Shown here piece after piece: positions 51,144 through 61,568 of a stretch of DNA of 64,000 nucleotides. The notes beneath the pieces are model-generated. The model searched no databases. It saw only the letters and a list, made by a program, of their open reading frames with translations, and was not told the origin of the DNA. Every line of letters starts with the position of its first letter. The first letter of the stretch is position 1. Source of the DNA: Chitinophagaceae bacterium (GTDB taxonomy: Bacteria; Bacteroidota; Bacteroidia; Chitinophagales; Chitinophagaceae); assembly GCA_022843585.1 (NCBI GenBank), contig JALHNJ010000001.1, positions 1 through 64,000 of the forward strand, in the 5' to 3' direction. The translations under genes were made by a program, and so were the position numbers.

Positions 51144-51458
51144 ATAATCATCTTGAGGTTAGTCACAACTCGGGGTGAACCAGTCTTGAAATCAGAAAAA
51201 AGTTTGAATTTATGTTGAATGAAATCGGCAGGTAAAATGAGCTAAAAGCCATGGAGAACAAAACTTATCGGCCTCTTTCCAATGCAATTATAGGCTAAAA
51301 TCGGCAAAATCAAAAATTTTTGGGTTTAGCCAGCCTCAGTTCCCTGATTAGGCAGATGTTGCGATGCTCCGTTCTGGGTTCTGTTCGCTTTTAGCCAGTC
51401 AAAATCCTTTTTAATCCGCATAATCAGTAGTTATCTTTGCCGACCTTAAATAAAGGAT
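51144..51458. other. 315-base divergent region between rho and asnS
   Basis: No gene is supported. A -7 box for asnS lies at its right end. The rho side has no clear TAnnTTTG box; a leader with regulatory folding is possible, as rho is often autoregulated, but I saw no defined structure. Confidence 0.4.
51432..51439 (+). promoter_or_regulatory. -7 promoter box TATCTTTG of asnS
   Basis: TATCTTTG matches TAnnTTTG exactly and ends 19 bases before the asnS ATG. No TTTG is found at -33. Confidence 0.5.
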
Positions 51459-52913
51459 ATGTTCAACAAACGAATCAAGATCAAAGAGCTCCTTTCCCAA
51501 GAACCAGAAGGGCAAGAAGTAACAGTAATGGGTTGGGTGCGAACTTTTCGCAACAATCAGTTTATCGCATTAAATGATGGCAGCACCAATAATAATATAC
51601 AGGTAGTAGTGGCTCTCGGAAGCCAGGATGATGAATTGTTGAAACGTATCACCACATCCGCCTCTTTAAAAGTAACCGGCACTGTTGTTCCTTCTCTTGG
51701 AAAGGGACAAAAAATGGATTTGAATGCCACTTCAATTGAAATACTCGGTGATAGTGATGCAGAAAAATATCCGCTGCAACCAAAGAAACATAGTCTGGAG
51801 TTTTTAAGAGAGAAAGCACATCTGCGGTTTCGTACCAGCACATTTGGTTCCGTATTCCGTGTACGTCATGCACTGGCATTTGCAGTACATAAGTTCTTCA
51901 ACGAAAAAAGATTTGTGTACATGCACACTCCCATCATCACCGTCAGTGATGCAGAAGGTGCAGGCGAAATGTTTAAAGTAACAACCTTACCGCTTGATGG
52001 AACGGCCCCAAAGAATGAAGACGGCTCAATAAATTTCAAAGAAGATTTTTTTGGTCGTAGCACTAACCTAACAGTGAGCGGACAATTAGAAGGGGAGTTA
52101 GGGGCAACTGCCTTTGGCGATATTTATACATTCGGTCCTACCTTCCGTGCAGAGAATAGTAACACTGCAAGGCACCTGGCCGAGTTCTGGATGATAGAAC
52201 CAGAAATGGCTTTTTATGATCTGGAAGACAATATGAATTTGGCAGAAGAATTCATCAAGTACATTATCAAGTATGCGTTAGAGAATAATAAAGAAGATCT
52301 TGAATTTTTGGCGCAACGTTTAGCAGAAGAAGAAAAACAATTGCCACAGGATAAGCGCAGCGAAATGGGCTTGTTGGAAAAATTAGAATTTGTATTAAAC
52401 AACGGATTTGAACGATTGACTTATACGGATGCCATTCAAATATTAAAAGAAAGCAATCACAATAAGAAAAAGAAATTCCAGTACGAGATAACCGGTTGGG
52501 GCATGGATATGCAAAGTGAACATGAAAGATACCTGGTAGAAAAACATTTCAAGAAACCAGTTATATTGTATAATTATCCTGCTGCCATCAAAGCTTTTTA
52601 TATGCGGCAGAATGATGGATGCGAACCGGGAAAAGAAACGGTTGCTGCAATGGATATATTAGCTCCCGGCATCGGTGAAATAGTTGGCGGCTCTCAGCGG
52701 GAAGAAAGACAAGAAAAGCTGGAAAGAAGAATGACTGAAATGCATATACCACTGGAAGAACTTTGGTGGTATCTCGATACCCGACGTTTTGGCACCGTAC
52801 CACATGCAGGCTTTGGCCTCGGTTTTGAACGCATGGTACAATTCGTTACCGGCATGACCAATATCCGTGACGTAATTGCGTTTCCGAGAACACCGGGAAG
52901 TGCGGAGTTTTAA
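51459..52913 (+). CDS. asnS: Asparaginyl-tRNA synthetase
   Basis: The 484-residue class IIb synthetase has an N-terminal OB-fold anticodon-binding domain ([20 protein letters not shown]) and the class II core with [20 protein letters not shown] (motif 2) and [16 protein letters not shown] (motif 3). The sequence before motif 2 ([20 protein letters not shown]) is typical of AsnS rather than AspS. It charges tRNA-Asn. It is monocistronic, with a promoter box and a terminator. Confidence 0.95.
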   Translation: MFNKRIKIKELLSQEPEGQEVTVMGWVRTFRNNQFIALNDGSTNNNIQVVVALGSQDDELLKRITTSASLKVTGTVVPSLGKGQKMDLNATSIEILGDSDAEKYPLQPKKHSLEFLREKAHLRFRTSTFGSVFRVRHALAFAVHKFFNEKRFVYMHTPIITVSDAEGAGEMFKVTTLPLDGTAPKNEDGSINFKEDFFGRSTNLTVSGQLEGELGATAFGDIYTFGPTFRAENSNTARHLAEFWMIEPEMAFYDLEDNMNLAEEFIKYIIKYALENNKEDLEFLAQRLAEEEKQLPQDKRSEMGLLEKLEFVLNNGFERLTYTDAIQILKESNHNKKKKFQYEITGWGMDMQSEHERYLVEKHFKKPVILYNYPAAIKAFYMRQNDGCEPGKETVAAMDILAPGIGEIVGGSQREERQEKLERRMTEMHIPLEELWWYLDTRRFGTVPHAGFGLGFERMVQFVTGMTNIRDVIAFPRTPGSAEF

Positions 52914-52936
52914 TCAAAAAAATTGAAAGAAAGACG

Positions 52937-52957
52937 GCACCGGGAGGTGCTTTTTTT
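52937..52957 (+). terminator. Intrinsic terminator after asnS
   Basis: GCACC and GGTGC pair around GGGA, followed by seven T, 24 bases after the stop. Confidence 0.82.
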
Positions 52958-53034
52958 GTAGCCATACCCGAGAGTGGGTATTGTGTGTGCCGTATCTATT
53001 CTTTACATTGTAATAAATGACACTAACTAAATCC

Positions 53035-56000
53035 ATGAAATACATATTGACTTCATGGTTGGTATTACTTTTTTCTATTGCTGGTTTTGCACAGACATGG
53101 GATGAGCTAAGCGAACAGGCTTTAGGATTTTACAAGAATGGCAATTTCAAGCAGGCGATTTCTCTTGGAGAGAAGATGGTTGAAGCCGCTAATAAGGAGT
53201 TCGGATCCGAACACAAAAATTATATATTTAGCCAGGAGTTTTTGGGGTTTTTGTATGAAGGAGATAATCAGTACAAAAAAGCTGAGCCACTATACTTGCA
53301 GGTAAAAGAATTCAGGAAAAAAAAGCTGGGAGAAAATCATCCCGATTACGAAACAAGTCTTGCAAATCTTAGCAGGGTTTATTCTGGAATGGGAGACTAT
53401 GGAAAGGCCGAGCCTTACTATATTCAAATAAAAGAATACCGTGAGAGAACAGTAGGGAAGACTCATGCCAATTACGCAACCAGCCTCAATAATCTGGCTT
53501 TGCTATATTCAAATATGGGGCAATACAATAAAGCAGAAACGTATTATCTCGACTGCATTGAAATCGATAAAATTAATTTAGGAGAATCCAATCCTGAATA
53601 CGCAATAGGCATAGCTAACTTGGCTTCTTTATATGTACAAATAGGTGACTATGAAAAAGCAGAACTTTTTTTTGTAAAAGCAAAGGATATAATTTATAAC
53701 ACATTGGGAGAAAATCAGGAGAGTTATTGGACAATTCTCAATAACCTGGGTCTTTTGTATAATAAAATTGGAATGTTTGAAAAAGCAGAAGCTTCTTATC
53801 TCCGGGTAATAGAATCCCGGAAGAGAGTTCATGGTGAACACCATCTTGGTTATGCATTATCCCTCGCTAATCTGGCAGATTTATACAAGGAGATTGGCCA
53901 ACTTTCAAAGGCCGAACTGTTTAGTTTACAAGCAATGGATATCAGAAAAAAAGTTCTTGGAGATAACCATCCCGACTATGCGCTTAACCTGAATAGCCTG
54001 GGTGTATTATATTTTTCAATGGGATTATTTGAAAAAGCTGAAACTTTTTATAAAAAGTCCATAGAAATCAGGAAAAAAATTCTTGGAGAAAACCACCCTG
54101 AGTATGGAGTTAGCTTAAACAATTTGGCTGTATTATATAATAATATGGGTCAATTTTCGAAAGCAGAAACACTTTACCTCGCCGCTTTAAAAATTACAAA
54201 GAATACAGTCGGCGAGAACCATCCTGAGTATGCGTTGAATCTTGACAATCTTGCGGCTTTGTACCACTCTTTTAAAGAATATGAAAAGGCCGCAGAACTT
54301 ATGGCTAAAGCAATAGAGATTAAAAAGAATTCTTTAGGTGAAAACCATCTTGATTATTTGACAAGCCTAAACAATCTTGGTTCAGCTTATCACTCGATGG
54401 GTCAATTTAAAAAGGCAGAATTGTATTATACTGAGGCAAAAGATGGCAGAAAAGGAATATTAGGTGAACACCATCTTGATTATGCGGCAAGCCTGGATAA
54501 TCTTGGTTTATTATATAATGAAATGGGGCAACCCTCTAAGGCAGAGAATTTCTTCCTACAAAACAGCCAAATTGTTATAGACAATATAACATCCGCTTTT
54601 ACCATATTGTCGGAAAAGGAAAAAGGAAGTTATTTGGCCAATAAAGTTTCTTTAAACAACCAGCACAATAGTTTTTTATATAATTATCGGGCAGCAAGCC
54701 CCACTTTCTATTACCATAACTACAATTTGCAGTTGTTGCTAAAGTCACTCTCATTGGCAGATACAAAAAGTACACTGCAAACGATACGAAATAGCACCGA
54801 CACATCGGTTAAAAGATTGCTCGAAGAATGGCAAAAAAATAAAATCCTTTTGTCGAAGCAGTATTCCTTACCTGTAGAGAAAAGAAAAGGAGATATAAAA
54901 GAGATGGAAGCCAGAACAGAGAGTTTTGAAAAACTGCTAAGTCGAAAATCATCAGAATTTAGAAATCAGCAAAATGCTACAAAAATATCGTTAGAGAATA
55001 TTCAAAAAAACTTACAATATGACGAAATAGCAATAGAGTTTGTAAATTTTAAATTGTATAATAATAGATGGACGGATACTATAATCTATGCTGCATACAT
55101 TTTGAGGAATAATGATTCGGTTCCGGTATTCGTTCCCCTTTGCGAAGAAAAACAACTGCAAAAGCTTTTTGATAGTGCAGGAACAACAGCTACTACAATG
55201 GTCAATAGTTTTTACCGAGGTTTAAAAGTAGAAAATAAAAATGCCACTACTTTTGGTAAAGAACTGTACCAATTAGTTTGGCAACCATTAGAGCCCTATT
55301 TAAAAAATGTAAAAAAAATTAGCTACTCACCTGCAGGTAAATTGTACAGTATTGCTTTTCATGCTTTACCAGTTGATAGTAACAGCATACTAATGGATAA
55401 ATACCAGCTTCAGCAATACACCAGCACCAGGCAAGTAGTATTAAGAGAGCAAGAAAAACAAAATAGTAAGCCCCAGAATATTGTATTATTTGGCGATGCA
55501 ACATTTGATTTAGATAGTTTGCAAATAGTAAAAGGAAAAACAGAAAGTACATCAACAAATATTTACTCGCCAGTAAAAAAGGGAACAAAAGGCGACGTAT
55601 GGAACAATCTACCCGGAACCGCAAAAGAAGTAAAAACAATTCAATCGCTTTTTGAAAAAAATCAGATGACTACAAAGATTTTTACACAAATTGCAGCATC
55701 CGAAGAAAATCTAAAAGCATTAAATGGTAACTCACCACAAATTTTACATATTGCAACGCATGGCTTCTTTTTACCCGAACCAGATAAAAAGAAAATGGAA
55801 TCAGGATTTGATGAAGGCAATACTTACACATTAGCTGACGACCCCCTACTAAGAACTGGCTTAATACTTTCCGGTGGCAATTATGCGTGGAGCGGCAAAG
55901 CACCAATAGATGGAGTAGAAGATGGCATTGCCACTGCGTATGAAATCTCTCAACTCAATCTCAGTAATACCGAGCTAGTTGTCCTCAGTGCCTGCGAAAC

Positions 56001-56250
56001 TGCATTGGGCGATGTAAAAGGAAGTGAAGGTGTATTTGGTTTGCAAAGAGCTTTTAAAATGGCAGGAGTAAAAAAGATGATCGTAAGTCTTTGGCAGGTA
56101 CCGGATAAAGAAACCGCCGAACTGATGACAGCTTTCTATACTTACTGGATGAAAGGAAAAACAATCAACGATGCATTTGCCCAGGCCCAGGCTGATATGC
56201 GCAAGAAGTATTCTCCCTTTTATTGGGCAGCATTTTTGTTGGTGGAATAA
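53035..56250 (+). CDS. Exported TPR-CHAT (caspase-like) protein, first copy
   Basis: The start is the ATG at 53035, which gives a signal peptide (MKYILTSWLVLLFSIAGFAQ). About eleven TPR units of ~42 residues follow (pattern GENHPDYA..LNNLA.LY..MG...KAE). A helical linker comes next, and then a C-terminal CHAT domain. The caspase-like dyad is His909 in ILHIATHGFFL and Cys987 in VLSACETALGD. Known CHAT proteases are cytosolic and cut partner proteins when activated; here the signal peptide points to the periplasm or surface. A close paralogue lies 51 bases downstream. Confidence 0.9.
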   Translation: MKYILTSWLVLLFSIAGFAQTWDELSEQALGFYKNGNFKQAISLGEKMVEAANKEFGSEHKNYIFSQEFLGFLYEGDNQYKKAEPLYLQVKEFRKKKLGENHPDYETSLANLSRVYSGMGDYGKAEPYYIQIKEYRERTVGKTHANYATSLNNLALLYSNMGQYNKAETYYLDCIEIDKINLGESNPEYAIGIANLASLYVQIGDYEKAELFFVKAKDIIYNTLGENQESYWTILNNLGLLYNKIGMFEKAEASYLRVIESRKRVHGEHHLGYALSLANLADLYKEIGQLSKAELFSLQAMDIRKKVLGDNHPDYALNLNSLGVLYFSMGLFEKAETFYKKSIEIRKKILGENHPEYGVSLNNLAVLYNNMGQFSKAETLYLAALKITKNTVGENHPEYALNLDNLAALYHSFKEYEKAAELMAKAIEIKKNSLGENHLDYLTSLNNLGSAYHSMGQFKKAELYYTEAKDGRKGILGEHHLDYAASLDNLGLLYNEMGQPSKAENFFLQNSQIVIDNITSAFTILSEKEKGSYLANKVSLNNQHNSFLYNYRAASPTFYYHNYNLQLLLKSLSLADTKSTLQTIRNSTDTSVKRLLEEWQKNKILLSKQYSLPVEKRKGDIKEMEARTESFEKLLSRKSSEFRNQQNATKISLENIQKNLQYDEIAIEFVNFKLYNNRWTDTIIYAAYILRNNDSVPVFVPLCEEKQLQKLFDSAGTTATTMVNSFYRGLKVENKNATTFGKELYQLVWQPLEPYLKNVKKISYSPAGKLYSIAFHALPVDSNSILMDKYQLQQYTSTRQVVLREQEKQNSKPQNIVLFGDATFDLDSLQIVKGKTESTSTNIYSPVKKGTKGDVWNNLPGTAKEVKTIQSLFEKNQMTTKIFTQIAASEENLKALNGNSPQILHIATHGFFLPEPDKKKMESGFDEGNTYTLADDPLLRTGLILSGGNYAWSGKAPIDGVEDGIATAYEISQLNLSNTELVVLSACETALGDVKGSEGVFGLQRAFKMAGVKKMIVSLWQVPDKETAELMTAFYTYWMKGKTINDAFAQAQADMRKKYSPFYWAAFLLVE

Positions 56251-56301
56251 ATGAACCCACGGGATATTTCTTATATTTAAGTACAACCTTTCTTTCCGGC
56301 A

Positions 56302-59271
56302 ATGAAAAGTTTTTGCATAATATGTTTTTTGTTTTTTCTTCCATTTGCCGGGGTATCGCAAACATTGCTTGATCTTAATAAGAAATTTGTTGAACTTTTT
56401 CAGCTAGGAAAATATGAAGAAGCAATTCCTTTTGCAGAAAAGGCATTTGCAATGGCTAAGAAGGAGTTGAGCATTGATCATCCCGATTATTCTACTAATC
56501 TTGAAAACCTGGGCTGGGTATATTTAACTGCAGGATATTATCCTAAAGCAGTGCCTGCTTACACAGAACTAATTACAATCAAAGAAAATTTATTAGGGAA
56601 GGAACATCCTGCTTATGCTACGATGGTAAATAACCTGGCTACTCTCTATTATTATATGGGTGATTATGTAAAAGCGAAACCATACCATCTAGAAGCACTA
56701 CAAGTGAGAAAAAAAGTGTTGGGTGAAGAGCATCCTGATTATGCTACCAGCCTGGATAACCTTGGCGCATTATATGCAGCAGTAGATGAGTATGAAAAAG
56801 CAGAACCTCTTTACAGACAAGCCATGGAGATTAGAAAAAAAGTACTGGGAGAAACGGATGATGATTTTGTTACCAGCCTGAATAATCTTGCTTCTTTGTA
56901 TTTTTCGAATGAAAATTATGCTAAATCTGAACAGTTGTATTTAAAGGCTGCCTCTATCCGAAAGAAAACAAAGGGAGAAAGTAGTATTGAATTTGCCACC
57001 AGTATAAATAATTTGGGAGCATTGTATCTCGCAATTGGCCAGTACGACAAAGCGGAAGCAGCATTTGTTGTGTCGAAGGAAATAAGGGAAATTGTATGGG
57101 GGCAAAACCACCCTTCTTTTTTTATCAGTATCAATAATCTTTCTCAACTATATGCCGCTACTGGTCAGTATGAAAAAGCTATTCAACTTTGCCAGCAAAC
57201 AATTTCTAACAGAAAACAAGTATTGGGTGAAGACCATCCTGATTATGCTACCAGTCTTAACAATCTTGGTGTTTTGTATATAGAGCTTGGAGATTACGAA
57301 AAAGCAGAACCCTTTTGTACGGAAGCAATCGGGATTCTAAAGAAAATATTTGGTATTAATCATACAGAATATGCCAACAGCCTCAACAACCTGGGAATGA
57401 TATATAAAGGAAAAGGGCAATTCGAAAAAGCAGAGTCGTGTTACAATCAGGCTAAAGAAATTTTTAAAAAATTGCAAGGTCAGTATAGTTCTGCATATGC
57501 TTCAAGTCTAAACAATCTTGCAGTCTTATATATAACGGTGGAAGAATATGCTAAAGCCGAACCAGCTGCTGTTGCGGGGAGCAGCATCGCTTTAAATAAT
57601 CTTATCCAAATATTTCCAACTCTTTCTGAAAAGGAAAAAGGAAATTATTTGGCTAACAAATCGGCAATTAACGAGATTAATAATAACCTGATCTATAGTT
57701 ACCCTAAAGCCTCCTCAGCTTTACGGTTAAATAATTTTAATCTTCAGTTAGCACTAAAATCGCTGGCTCTTTCCGATACAAAAAATATGATTGCTACTGT
57801 TCGCAATAGTAAAGACAGTGCGGTAATACAAATGCTCTCTCAATGGATGACAGCAAAGAATTTTCTTGCAAAACAATACTCCCTGCCAGTGGATAAAAGG
57901 CAATTAAATTTAGAGGAGTTGGAAGTAAGAACAGAAAAAGTTGAGAAAGATCTTAGTCGCATGTCAGCCAGCTTTCGTCAACAACAATTAGCAGAACGAA
58001 TTTCAATTACTGAATTACAAAAGAATTTACAGAAAGATGAAATAGCAATAGAATTTGTCAACTTCAATTTGTATAATAAAGGTTGGACAGATAGTGTGTA
58101 CTATGCGGCGTATATTCTTAGTAAAGAAGATGCAGAACCTTTATTTGTTCCTTTGTTTGAGGAAAGACAATTGCAGCAGTTATTTAAGAGTGCAGGAACA
58201 ACAGCTACTGCAATGGTTAATAGTTTTTACCGGGGGTTTAAAGTAGGTAATAATGCTAACTCCACTTTGGGTAAAGAGCTTTATCAATTAGTATGGCAGC
58301 CATTAGAACCCTATTTAAAAGAGGTGAAAAAAATTTCTTACTCGCCGGCCGGTAAATTATACAACATAGCTCACCATGCGCTGCCGATTGATAGCAATAC
58401 AGTGTTGATGGATAAATATCAATTACAGCAATATACCAGTACCAGACAAATAGTATTAAGGGAAAGTGAAAAGCAAAATACGAAACCACAAAATATTGTA
58501 TTGTTTGGCGATGCCAGTTTTAGTATGGACAGTGTAACATTGACAAAAAACAGAGTGAGTAAAGAAAGTAACAGTACAAGTATTTATGCTGTACAGAGCA
58601 GAGGAATAAGGGGAGGTACCTGGAGTAAACTTCCCGGAACAGCACAAGAGGTAAAAACCATACAATCTCTACTAACAAAAAATAAAACAAGTACAAAGGT
58701 TTTTACACAGGCTGATGCATCCGAAGAAAATCTAAAAGCATTAAGCGGCGTCTCACCACAAATTTTACATATTGCTACGCATGGTTTCTTTTTGCCCGAG
58801 CCAGATAAAAAGAAAAAAGAAACAGCATTTGATGAAGGCAATACTTACACTTTAGCCGACGATCCACTACTGCGAAGCGGATTAATATTAGCAGGTGGCA
58901 ACTATGCTTGGGGCGGCAAAACACCTATCGATGGAATAGAAGATGGAATTGCAACAGCCTATGAAATCTCCCAACTTAATTTAAGTAACACTGAACTCGT
59001 AGTACTCAGTGCTTGTGAAACAGCACTAGGTGATGTAAAAGGAAGTGAAGGAGTATTTGGTTTGCAAAGAGCTTTTAAAATGGCAGGTGTAAAGAAAATG
59101 ATCGTAAGCCTTTGGCAGGTACCTGATAAAGAAACAGCGGAATTGATGACAGCCTTTTATAGTTATTGGATGAAGGGCAAAACAATTAATGATGCCTTTA
59201 CACAAGCCCAAGCTGATATGCGAATGAAATATTCTCCTTTTTACTGGGCCGCATTTGTACTTGTGGAATAA
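56302..59271 (+). CDS. Exported TPR-CHAT (caspase-like) protein, second copy
   Basis: The 989-residue protein has a signal peptide (MKSFCIICFLFFLPFAGVSQ), about nine to ten TPR units and a CHAT domain with His827 (LHIATHGFFL) and Cys905 (VLSACETALGD). It is clearly a duplicate of the gene before it: the CHAT half is much more alike than the TPR half, and both end in SPFYWAAF.LVE. Divergent TPR parts with conserved protease suggest different partners. An ExbD-like gene begins 34 bases downstream. Confidence 0.9.
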   Translation: MKSFCIICFLFFLPFAGVSQTLLDLNKKFVELFQLGKYEEAIPFAEKAFAMAKKELSIDHPDYSTNLENLGWVYLTAGYYPKAVPAYTELITIKENLLGKEHPAYATMVNNLATLYYYMGDYVKAKPYHLEALQVRKKVLGEEHPDYATSLDNLGALYAAVDEYEKAEPLYRQAMEIRKKVLGETDDDFVTSLNNLASLYFSNENYAKSEQLYLKAASIRKKTKGESSIEFATSINNLGALYLAIGQYDKAEAAFVVSKEIREIVWGQNHPSFFISINNLSQLYAATGQYEKAIQLCQQTISNRKQVLGEDHPDYATSLNNLGVLYIELGDYEKAEPFCTEAIGILKKIFGINHTEYANSLNNLGMIYKGKGQFEKAESCYNQAKEIFKKLQGQYSSAYASSLNNLAVLYITVEEYAKAEPAAVAGSSIALNNLIQIFPTLSEKEKGNYLANKSAINEINNNLIYSYPKASSALRLNNFNLQLALKSLALSDTKNMIATVRNSKDSAVIQMLSQWMTAKNFLAKQYSLPVDKRQLNLEELEVRTEKVEKDLSRMSASFRQQQLAERISITELQKNLQKDEIAIEFVNFNLYNKGWTDSVYYAAYILSKEDAEPLFVPLFEERQLQQLFKSAGTTATAMVNSFYRGFKVGNNANSTLGKELYQLVWQPLEPYLKEVKKISYSPAGKLYNIAHHALPIDSNTVLMDKYQLQQYTSTRQIVLRESEKQNTKPQNIVLFGDASFSMDSVTLTKNRVSKESNSTSIYAVQSRGIRGGTWSKLPGTAQEVKTIQSLLTKNKTSTKVFTQADASEENLKALSGVSPQILHIATHGFFLPEPDKKKKETAFDEGNTYTLADDPLLRSGLILAGGNYAWGGKTPIDGIEDGIATAYEISQLNLSNTELVVLSACETALGDVKGSEGVFGLQRAFKMAGVKKMIVSLWQVPDKETAELMTAFYSYWMKGKTINDAFTQAQADMRMKYSPFYWAAFVLVE

Positions 59272-59305
59272 TTTATTATCTGTATCTCATAAGCAAACTA
59301 CGCTT

Positions 59306-59863
59306 ATGTTACATATTGAAAGCACAAACAATAACAACTCGATATTCTTCCGAAAAAAAGCAGGTGTAAGAAGAATGGTAAAACATAACCTGAAAATTGA
59401 TATGACACCGATGGTTGATTTGAGTTTTCTCCTCATTTCGTTTTTTGTCATCACCACGGAATTAAGTAAGCCTATAGCAATGGATTTAATTATGCCAAAG
59501 GAAGGCATACCTATGAAAGTCCAGGAATCAAATGCCTTAACTGTTTTAGTAGGCGATAACAATTCTATTTATTTTTATGAGGGTACATGGGAAGAAGCGA
59601 TACAAAACAACATGATTTCCAAAACACAATATGCCGGGGCAAATGATCTTAGAACTATAATTAGTGCAAAACAAAACAAATTAGCGATGACAACTGCCTT
59701 GAAAGGAGGTAAAGATGGCTTGGTGCTAATTATTAAGCCTGGCAAAGGAGCCAGCTATAAAAATGTGGTGGATATACTCGATGAGGTAACTATCAACCAG
59801 GTAAAAAAATATGTTATGGTAAACCAATCAGCAGAAGAAAAAGAATGGCTAAAGAATCAATAG
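59306..59863 (+). CDS. ExbD/TolR-family protein without an ExbB partner nearby
   Basis: The 185-residue product (ATG at 59306; the track starts earlier inside the CHAT gene) has one N-terminal membrane helix with LKIDMTPMVDLSFLLISFFV. It includes the proton-path Asp38. A periplasmic domain follows (PKEGIPMKVQESNALTVLVG). ExbD/TolR proteins work with ExbB/TolQ to convert proton flow into force on envelope proteins. No ExbB, TolQ or TonB gene is in the window. It lies 34 bases after the second CHAT gene and may be in the same transcript. Confidence 0.88.
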   Translation: MLHIESTNNNNSIFFRKKAGVRRMVKHNLKIDMTPMVDLSFLLISFFVITTELSKPIAMDLIMPKEGIPMKVQESNALTVLVGDNNSIYFYEGTWEEAIQNNMISKTQYAGANDLRTIISAKQNKLAMTTALKGGKDGLVLIIKPGKGASYKNVVDILDEVTINQVKKYVMVNQSAEEKEWLKNQ

Positions 59864-59864
59864 T

Positions 59865-60917
59865 TTACTGTTTCCAAAACATATCGATTCTTCTTTTTAC
59901 ATTTTCCCGGATGTTCATATAGTATAGATTAATATCTCCAACATGATAGTTGCGGGTTAAGTAAAAAAAGCTTCCAGGGAATTTGGGTCTATTCACATAC
60001 AGCAAACCATTACTTATTTGTGCATCAGTAGTATTGGTATATACTTTATTGAAATTAATCAATATACTTCCTTTGTTTAAAGATCTGTGAGCATATGATG
60101 AGTTAGTTGTCCACGTAAGAGGGTTGGTAACAAATGAATTTCCATTTCCAAAAGAATTCTTCGAATTGGAATTTTCTTTTTTCATGTATGAAGGCACATA
60201 GCCTTTTCTAAAAGTGCGCCAACTACAGATGCATCCTGTTTGTAAAGAGTCTTCACACATTTTCAAAGTAGAAAAATAATCTTTAGGTACCGGCCAGCCG
60301 ATTATATACGCCACTACTAATCTGTTGTGTAAAGTCTTGCCCTCAAAAAATTCTTTCAATAATCGTTCTGCTAAAAAACTTCCCTGGCTGTGAGATGCAA
60401 TAATGATTGGACGGCTGCCGTTCCAACTTTGTAAATAAAATTCAAACGCATTTTTTACATCTTCATATGCCAACTCAAACGCCGCTGCGGCTTTTTCTTT
60501 ATCTTTTGAAAAAAAGTTAGAGATATGTGCTTGTCTGTATCGTGGAGCAAACACTCTGCATTGCTGATTAAAAACACTGGCTTGGTATAAGATAGATGAG
60601 TAATCAGTCTTTGCATTGATATAATCATCATCAATTAATGCATTGTTATTTCCATCCTTTTTTTTCTTCGTGTATGATGTAGGATATAAAAAGAAAACAT
60701 CTACCATTGAATCTTTTATTTCAGGTTTTAATGGTTGCGGTACACTATCCGAAGGGTCCCATTTCCAGGGATGAGCAGCCCAATAATTAAGATTGCTGTA
60801 ATCTGGTTGCCCATCCATGCTTTTAAATTGATACTTGCTTCGATAAGCCTGGTATTTATCCGAACAAGAGTAAAATGTAATGATCAAAAATAAAAATGCG
60901 GGAAAAAATTTCTTCAT
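59865..60917 (-). CDS. DUF3089-family lipoprotein, alpha/beta-hydrolase fold
   Basis: The 350-residue protein has a lipobox (FYSC, residues ~15-18) and the DUF3089 pattern: NYWAAHPWKWDPSDSVP near residue 45, DVFFLYPTSY, and the nucleophile elbow in IIASHSQGSFLAERLL. YIIGWPVPKDYF also fits. Such proteins are predicted lipases or esterases but have no known substrate. Its stop is one base from the convergent ExbD-like stop. Confidence 0.85.
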   Translation of the reverse strand: MKKFFPAFLFLIITFYSCSDKYQAYRSKYQFKSMDGQPDYSNLNYWAAHPWKWDPSDSVPQPLKPEIKDSMVDVFFLYPTSYTKKKKDGNNNALIDDDYINAKTDYSSILYQASVFNQQCRVFAPRYRQAHISNFFSKDKEKAAAAFELAYEDVKNAFEFYLQSWNGSRPIIIASHSQGSFLAERLLKEFFEGKTLHNRLVVAYIIGWPVPKDYFSTLKMCEDSLQTGCICSWRTFRKGYVPSYMKKENSNSKNSFGNGNSFVTNPLTWTTNSSYAHRSLNKGSILINFNKVYTNTTDAQISNGLLYVNRPKFPGSFFYLTRNYHVGDINLYYMNIRENVKRRIDMFWKQ

Positions 60918-61110
60918 GTAGAATAGTGAGCTGTAAAAATCGGCAAAATTTTCTCCCCGCCCTAAAGGGTTTTTCGCTCGGCTAAACAGATATTTTGCCT
61001 TTTGTGGAAGAGCAAAAAATTATTTTGTTTGAAAAAAAAAATCGTAAATATTTGATAATAAAGATATTAGAACTCGAAAATGTCCATTTTTATTAACCAT
61101 TACCTCAAAA

Positions 61111-61157
61111 TATTTAGTACTTTGTGTTGCATAGTACCAAATATCGCCTTATCTTTG
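61111..61157 (+). promoter_or_regulatory. padR promoter with a large inverted-repeat operator candidate
   Basis: TATTTAGTAC (61111-61120) and GTACCAAATA (61134-61143) form an inverted repeat with 9 of 10 positions paired around 13 bases. A -33 GTTG (61126) or TTTG (61121) lies within it, and the -7 box TATCTTTG is at 61150-61157. The padR ATG is 25 bases after the box. A PadR dimer bound here would block the promoter. Confidence 0.65.
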
Positions 61158-61182
61158 AGTCATATTAGTAAAACGAAGGGCT

Positions 61183-61533
61183 ATGAATATTGAAAATACA
61201 CAGAGTCAGATGCGGAAAGGGATACTGGAATTTTGTATTCTTTCCATCATCCGCCGGGGTGAAGCTTATCCGAGTGATATAGTAGAAGAGATGAGGGCTG
61301 CTAATCTTCAAATATTGGAAGGAACTTTATACCCGCTGCTAACCCGGCTCAAGAATGCAGAAATGCTAACCTATCGTTGGGTAGAAAGCAACTCCGGCCC
61401 GCCCCGCAAATATTTTATGTTAACCGAAAAAGGAGAAAGCTTTTACAAGGAACTGGAACAAACCTGGAACGAGCTATCAAACGGAGTAAACGCTTTAACC
61501 AGTAAAAAAGTCAGCGAACCACTAAGTGAATAA
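61183..61533 (+). CDS. PadR-family transcriptional regulator
   Basis: The 116-residue winged-helix protein has the PadR pattern MRKGILEFCILSIIRRGEAY, EGTLYPLLTRLKNAEML and PPRKYFMLTEKGE. It probably represses its own operon, which includes the PspC-domain gene 35 bases downstream. This PadR-PspC pairing is frequent in Bacteroidota. The signal it senses is unknown, but envelope stress is plausible from the partner. Confidence 0.92.
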   Translation: MNIENTQSQMRKGILEFCILSIIRRGEAYPSDIVEEMRAANLQILEGTLYPLLTRLKNAEMLTYRWVESNSGPPRKYFMLTEKGESFYKELEQTWNELSNGVNALTSKKVSEPLSE

Positions 61534-61568
61534 CCAACATAAACCTACTTCAACCAAAATAATATACA

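Noticed and set aside
53200-54550. Repeated DNA in the CHAT genes resembling tandem repeats
   Set aside because: Explained by the ~42-residue TPR units of the encoded proteins.
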